A stretch of 9,321 bases of DNA, taken from Bacteroidales bacterium (GTDB lineage Bacteria > Bacteroidota > Bacteroidia > Bacteroidales > GCA-2748055). Within the stretch, counting starts at the first letter, position 1, and each line of letters starts with the position of its first letter. Of this stretch, positions 5,931-9,321 are shown in pieces. The stretch is taken from contig JAGLTY010000056.1 in the NCBI GenBank assembly GCA_023135025.1, forward strand, positions 1 to 9,321, in the 5' to 3' direction. Both the position numbers and the translations under genes were made by a program. A model generated the notes under the pieces. The model saw only the letters and a program-made list of their open reading frames with translations. It searched no databases and was not told the origin of the DNA.

Positions 5931-7832
5931 ATGACTGACGAAGTAAAGCACAAGTGTGGTATTGCACTGATCCGGTTGCTTAAGCCGCTGGAATACTACC
6001 AGCTTCAGTATGGTTCCTGGAGGTACGGATTGGAAAAACTGTACCTGATGATGGAGAAGCAGCGGAACAGGGGACAGGATGGAGCCGGGTTGGTCAGTCT
6101 GAAAATGGAGACTCCCCCGGGAAAGAACTATTTCAACCGTCAGCGGGATACAGGCTCATCAGCCATCAATGAAATCTTTAAAAAAATCTACTCCAAGTAC
6201 GAGAAGGAGGAGAAACTGCATCCCGATACTTTCAATGATCCCAATTGGGCCAAGGCTAATTTGCCCTTTGTTGCTGAGGCTTACCTGGGACATTTGCGAT
6301 ATGGTACATTTGGTTCCAACAATATCGCCAATCTGCACCCGGTGATGCGGGAGAACAATTGGCGCACCCGTAACCTGGTGATGGCAGGGAACTTTAACCT
6401 GACCAATGTGGATGAGCTTTTTGATATCCTGGTCGACCTGGGCCAGTACCCCAAAGAGTATTCCGATACAGTGACCATGCTGGAGAAGGTGGGACATTTC
6501 CTCGATAATGAGAATCAAAGACTGTTTGATCTATATAAATCCCAGGGTTTTACAAACCGGGATATCACTGAACAGATCGGAAGGAACATAGATGTATCGA
6601 AGGTACTGGAAGGGGCCAGTAAACGATGGGACGGGGGGTATACAGTGGCCGGAATGATGGGCCATGGAGATGTGTTTGCCATGCGGGACCCATGGGGAAT
6701 CAGGCCGGCGTTCTATTACCACGACGAAGAGGTTGTTATTGTAACCTCCGAACGCCCCGTGATTCAGACAGCCATGAATGTGGAGTTTGAGAGTGTTAAG
6801 GAGCTCCCCCCGGGTCATGCACTGGTGGTAAAAAAGAGCGGGGAGATCTCCATCGACCGTATCAGGGAGAAGCAGGAGAAGAGATCATGCTCTTTCGAAA
6901 GGATCTATTTCTCCAGGGGAAGTGACAGGGAGATATACAAGGAGAGAAAGAGACTGGGCGAACTGCTGGTTCCCGCTATCCTCAAGGCCATCGATTACGA
7001 GGTGGAGGACACGGTCTTCTCCTTTATTCCCAATACGGCCGAGTCCGCTTTTTACGGGATGGTCAAGGGAGTTGAGGATCATATGATGGTGAAGAAAATG
7101 GAAGAGCTGAGAAAGGTAAAGGGGATCTGCGACCAGGAGGAGGTTCTGAAGATTATGACCGAACGTGCCCGTATCGAAAAAGTGGTCATCAAGGACCTGA
7201 AGCTGCGTACTTTTATCTCGCAGGACAAGGGCCGCAAAGAGATGGTGAGCCATGTGTATGACATTACCTATGGAACCATTCGTCCGGGTAAGGATAACCT
7301 GGTGATCATCGACGACAGTATTGTTAGGGGAACCACGTTGAAACAGAGTATTATCAAGATCCTGGACAGGCTGGGGCCCAAAAGGATCGTGGTAGTCTCC
7401 TCCTCACCCCAGATCAGGTATCCCGACTGCTATGGCATCGATATGGCCAAGCTGGGTGATTTCGCAGCGTTCCAGGCAGCCATTGAACTGCTCAGAGAGA
7501 ACGAGATGGAGCATGTGATCAACGAGGTATATAAGAAGTGCAATCGGCAAAAGGAGCTTCCCAAAGAGGAGTATGTCAATTATGTGAAGGATATTTACAA
7601 GCCCTTTACCCAGCAACAGGTCAGCAAGAAGATTGCAGAGATGCTTACCGATGCGGATGTGAAGGCTGAAGTAAAGATTGTATACCAGAGCATTGACAAT
7701 CTGCATAAGGCAGTGCCCGATGACCTGGGCGACTGGTATTTCACCGGCGACTATCCCACCCCGGGAGGAAACAAGGTGGTCAGTACATCTTTCCTGAACT
7801 ATATCCACGGGATCAATACCCGGGCTTACTAG
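5931..7832 (+). CDS. Amidophosphoribosyltransferase (PurF)-like class II glutamine amidotransferase, long form
   Basis: A 633-residue protein with the full PurF fold. Canonical PurF makes 5-phosphoribosylamine from PRPP and glutamine in purine synthesis, and is about 470-510 residues; this one is longer. The presumed catalytic Cys is C9 (KHKCGIAL), after an 8-residue leader that would need removal to expose it. RNRGQDGAG (45-53), GHLRYGT (119-125) and SDT (178-180) match glutamine-site blocks. The segment aligned with the usual HNGNL reads MAGNFN (151-156). RDPWGIRP follows, then CSFERIYFSR (320-329). The PRPP loop is intact: VIIDDSIVRGTT (458-469). PQIRYPDCYGIDMA and the terminal FTGDYPTP also match PurF, but the CxxC pair usually just before that last motif is absent. 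From memory, Bacteroidota often carry such a long homologue beside an ordinary PurF, so I withhold the symbol. It is probably in an operon with the SPOR gene. Confidence 0.85.
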   Translation: MTDEVKHKCGIALIRLLKPLEYYQLQYGSWRYGLEKLYLMMEKQRNRGQDGAGLVSLKMETPPGKNYFNRQRDTGSSAINEIFKKIYSKYEKEEKLHPDTFNDPNWAKANLPFVAEAYLGHLRYGTFGSNNIANLHPVMRENNWRTRNLVMAGNFNLTNVDELFDILVDLGQYPKEYSDTVTMLEKVGHFLDNENQRLFDLYKSQGFTNRDITEQIGRNIDVSKVLEGASKRWDGGYTVAGMMGHGDVFAMRDPWGIRPAFYYHDEEVVIVTSERPVIQTAMNVEFESVKELPPGHALVVKKSGEISIDRIREKQEKRSCSFERIYFSRGSDREIYKERKRLGELLVPAILKAIDYEVEDTVFSFIPNTAESAFYGMVKGVEDHMMVKKMEELRKVKGICDQEEVLKIMTERARIEKVVIKDLKLRTFISQDKGRKEMVSHVYDITYGTIRPGKDNLVIIDDSIVRGTTLKQSIIKILDRLGPKRIVVVSSSPQIRYPDCYGIDMAKLGDFAAFQAAIELLRENEMEHVINEVYKKCNRQKELPKEEYVNYVKDIYKPFTQQQVSKKIAEMLTDADVKAEVKIVYQSIDNLHKAVPDDLGDWYFTGDYPTPGGNKVVSTSFLNYIHGINTRAY

Positions 7833-7837
7833 CTAGT

Positions 7838-8863
7838 CTATTTCCGCTTGTAAAAGCGGAAACGGGTGTTCAGTTTCTGAATCTTCAGATTCCTTCTCCT
7901 GATACTCCTGATTTTTTGTAACTGCTTGGGTACATAATTCAGTACGTGTCGTTCCACTTTGGCTTTGTAGAGGTCATTGACTGTAATCATAATACCGGTC
8001 TCCTCCACATCTCCAAAGCTCTTGTTCAGTACGGTACCAAAGGTTCTCATGGAGGGTGAAAGATTCATATAGGCATTGATCAGGGGGGGGATGTTCTCAC
8101 CACATGCCCGCACCTCTTTGGAAAGGATTTTGTAATCCTCTTCATAGCCCTGACCGGTGAAGATTGCTGTGAGCCTGGCCCTGTCTGTGGCCATTTTCAA
8201 TGGCTCCTTTGGAATGACCAGTCCATCGTTATCGGGAAAATGCTTGTTGAGGAAGAAGAGGATCATATCCCTTGCCATCTGGTGGTAGTGCAGGTACATG
8301 GTCACTTTCCCGAACAGATATTTTTTGTTGGGGTAGTCCAGTACCAGTGTACCCAGTCCGTCCCAGAGATTATCAAGTGCATAGAGCCCTTTTCGCCTGA
8401 GCGCGGAAGACTGGTACTTGGGTTGTACAAAGGAGCGTCCAAGTTCTATCATATGGGGAAGGTATTCGCTGATAAAATTGTCAGAAAAATTGAACAACTT
8501 GGAAGTGGCCAGTTTGACCTTCCCGCCTTTTATACACTTGCTGGGATCGCAGATATGAAAGCGGTATCCACCCAGGATAGTCTCTTCATCGGGGTCCCAG
8601 ACGATCAGCTGCTGGTAGGAGTCCTCCCCGGTATCGTACTCATCCAAATCGCACTCCAGCCCTGTTCCTCCGCCGGCATTCCGGAAGGAGAGCTCCCTGA
8701 GCCGCCCGATCTCCCGCATGGTATTGGGGGAGTTTTCTGCATTGACAATAAAGATTTTATTTCCCCCCTTGTTGGTTTTCCGTATATACCGCTCCTTAGA
8801 AAGCTCCTCTTTCAGTACTTCCAGGGGAACCGGGGGTATAATATCCTTCATGTTCATGTTCAT
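7838..8863 (-). CDS. glsB: GNAT-family N-acyltransferase, glycine-lipid/ornithine-lipid synthase type (GlsB/OlsB-like)
   Basis: A 341-residue protein resembling the acyl-ACP-dependent N-acyltransferases that make the first, mono-acylated amine lipid (OlsB for ornithine; GlsB for glycine in Bacteroides). Core blocks are IGRLRELSFRNAGGGTGLE (52-70), LIVWDPDEETILGGYRF (86-102) and the diagnostic ELGRSFVQPKYQ (140-151), with LFGKVTMYLHYH (183-194) further on. The C terminus (318-341) is very basic (RSIRRR, RFRFYKRK), suggesting contact with anionic membrane lipids. It starts at ATG 8863, 10 bases after the stop of the upstream acyltransferase, so the two are translated from one message; ATG codons at 8857 and 8851 (MNMNMK) are alternatives. 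Glycine as the substrate is inferred from the phylum and the gene pair. The coding strand holds a C8 tract (8083-8090 on the + strand). Confidence 0.8.
   Translation of the reverse strand: MNMNMKDIIPPVPLEVLKEELSKERYIRKTNKGGNKIFIVNAENSPNTMREIGRLRELSFRNAGGGTGLECDLDEYDTGEDSYQQLIVWDPDEETILGGYRFHICDPSKCIKGGKVKLATSKLFNFSDNFISEYLPHMIELGRSFVQPKYQSSALRRKGLYALDNLWDGLGTLVLDYPNKKYLFGKVTMYLHYHQMARDMILFFLNKHFPDNDGLVIPKEPLKMATDRARLTAIFTGQGYEEDYKILSKEVRACGENIPPLINAYMNLSPSMRTFGTVLNKSFGDVEETGIMITVNDLYKAKVERHVLNYVPKQLQKIRSIRRRNLKIQKLNTRFRFYKRK
7841..7862. terminator. Hairpin at the convergent 3' ends of the PurF-like and GNAT genes
   Basis: TTTCCGCTT (7841-7849) and AAGCGGAAA (7854-7862) form a perfect 9-bp stem with a 4-base loop. 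It lies 8 bases after the PurF-like stop and inside the last codons of the GNAT gene, whose TAG follows directly. No T run of note follows in either direction, so it would be a non-canonical, possibly bidirectional terminator or an RNA 3'-end stabiliser. Confidence 0.45.
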
Positions 8864-8873
8864 AATCGACAGG

Positions 8874-9321
8874 TTATTTGTTTATATCGCTGAATGCACC
8901 TTTTGGGTTATCAGCCAGGGTATATGTATAATCTTTGACACGCATCGCCCATTGAACAGGGGAAAAACGCTTGTCGAAGGTTTGATAGGGAATCGGTTTT
9001 CCAAAGGTGATCACAAAATGTCCGTTGCGGTGTTGGTACGATTCATTGGGAAGAAAGAACATCTCCAGGTTTGCCTTGATTCCCAGGAATTTTCTGAAGT
9101 TGGAAAGGTTGTAAAAGAAATTGGTACATCTACCTGTCACAAAGATGGGGATGATATCCCTTTTGGTCTGCCGCGCCTTGGTTATGATGCTCTTTTGCCA
9201 CTCGGTGTCTCTGATGACCCCTTTTTTCCTCCGGGAGACCAGTCCAGCCGGAAAGGTCATCACCTGTACGTCCGACTCGAACATGGCATTGATGCGCCGC
9301 ACATTCTCGGTGGCCTGTGCC
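8874..9321 (-). CDS. glsA: PlsC-type O-acyltransferase, GlsA/OlsA-like (5' partial)
   Basis: The C-terminal 148 residues of a lysophospholipid-type acyltransferase; the frame is open at the right edge, so the start and the HxxxxD catalytic block are outside the window. Visible is TFPAGLVSRRKKG, which corresponds to the FPEGTRS substrate-binding block of PlsC, here with A and L in place of E and T. DIIPIFVTGRCTNFFYNLSN then matches the IVPV strand after it, and ITFGKPIPYQTFD is the typical FGKPI near the end. The GTG at 9302 is not a likely start, because coding continues upstream (AQATEN). Role by analogy: adds the second fatty acid, through an ester, to the product of the downstream GNAT enzyme, giving a di-acylated glycine-type lipid at the inner membrane. 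The pairing with the GNAT gene is the main support. Confidence 0.75.
   Translation of the reverse strand, partial: AQATENVRRINAMFESDVQVMTFPAGLVSRRKKGVIRDTEWQKSIITKARQTKRDIIPIFVTGRCTNFFYNLSNFRKFLGIKANLEMFFLPNESYQHRNGHFVITFGKPIPYQTFDKRFSPVQWAMRVKDYTYTLADNPKGAFSDINK

Noticed and set aside
8240..8893. 217-codon open frame on the + strand opposite the GNAT gene and the end of the acyltransferase
   Set aside because: It lies wholly antisense to well-supported genes, shows no family motif or domain pattern, and depends on the codon bias of the opposite strand.
9300..9302. GTG as the start of the acyltransferase
   Set aside because: The frame continues upstream to the window edge with sensible residues (AQATEN), and the catalytic N-terminal part of the family would be missing.

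Overview
The window looks like chromosomal DNA of a member of the Bacteroidota, probably Bacteroidales/Marinilabiliales. Three things point there. Promoter-like boxes fit the Bacteroidota -7 consensus TAnnTTTG, and no convincing Shine-Dalgarno sites stand in front of the genes. The right end holds an acyltransferase plus GNAT pair of the glycine-lipid (GlsA/GlsB) type. A long PurF-like amidotransferase of a type I associate with this phylum is also present. The window is densely coding; the longest gene-free stretch is 168 bases, and I see no tRNA, rRNA, insertion sequence, CRISPR array or phage gene.

Layout, left to right. (1) 1-1394 (+): 3' part of a probably secreted DUF4832-type TIM-barrel protein (putative glycosidase), in visibly more AT-rich DNA than the rest. 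(2) 1563-1910 (+): single-domain STAS protein (anti-sigma-factor-antagonist type). It converges on and overlaps by 4 bases (3) miaB (1907-3226, -), the tRNA ms2i6A methylthiotransferase. (4) A 129-base divergent promoter region leads to a LiaF-like membrane protein (3356-3889, +). (5) yebC follows (3947-4687, +) with its own promoter-like box. (6) 4703-5377 (-): unrecognised six-helix membrane protein, convergent with yebC. (7) A second divergent region leads to an exported SPOR-domain protein (5457-5918, +) and, 12 bases downstream, the PurF-like amidotransferase (5931-7832, +). (8) Convergent with it is the lipid pair, transcribed leftwards: a PlsC-type acyltransferase (8874 to beyond 9321) and a GNAT acyltransferase (7838-8863).

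Most of this is housekeeping or envelope biology: tRNA modification (miaB), translation or regulation (yebC), nucleotide or amidotransferase metabolism, peptidoglycan binding (SPOR), envelope-stress sensing (LiaF-like) and aminolipid synthesis (glsA/glsB-like). Three gene pairs converge with 0-15 bases between them, so compact 3' ends are a theme.

I do not see a convincing new multi-gene system. The points most worth a second look are the PurF-like protein, which seems to lack the usual oxyanion-hole Asn and the C-terminal Fe-S cysteine pair; a probably leaderless miaB promoter; a 9-bp hairpin built into the last codons of the GNAT gene; and a G8/C8 tract inside that gene.
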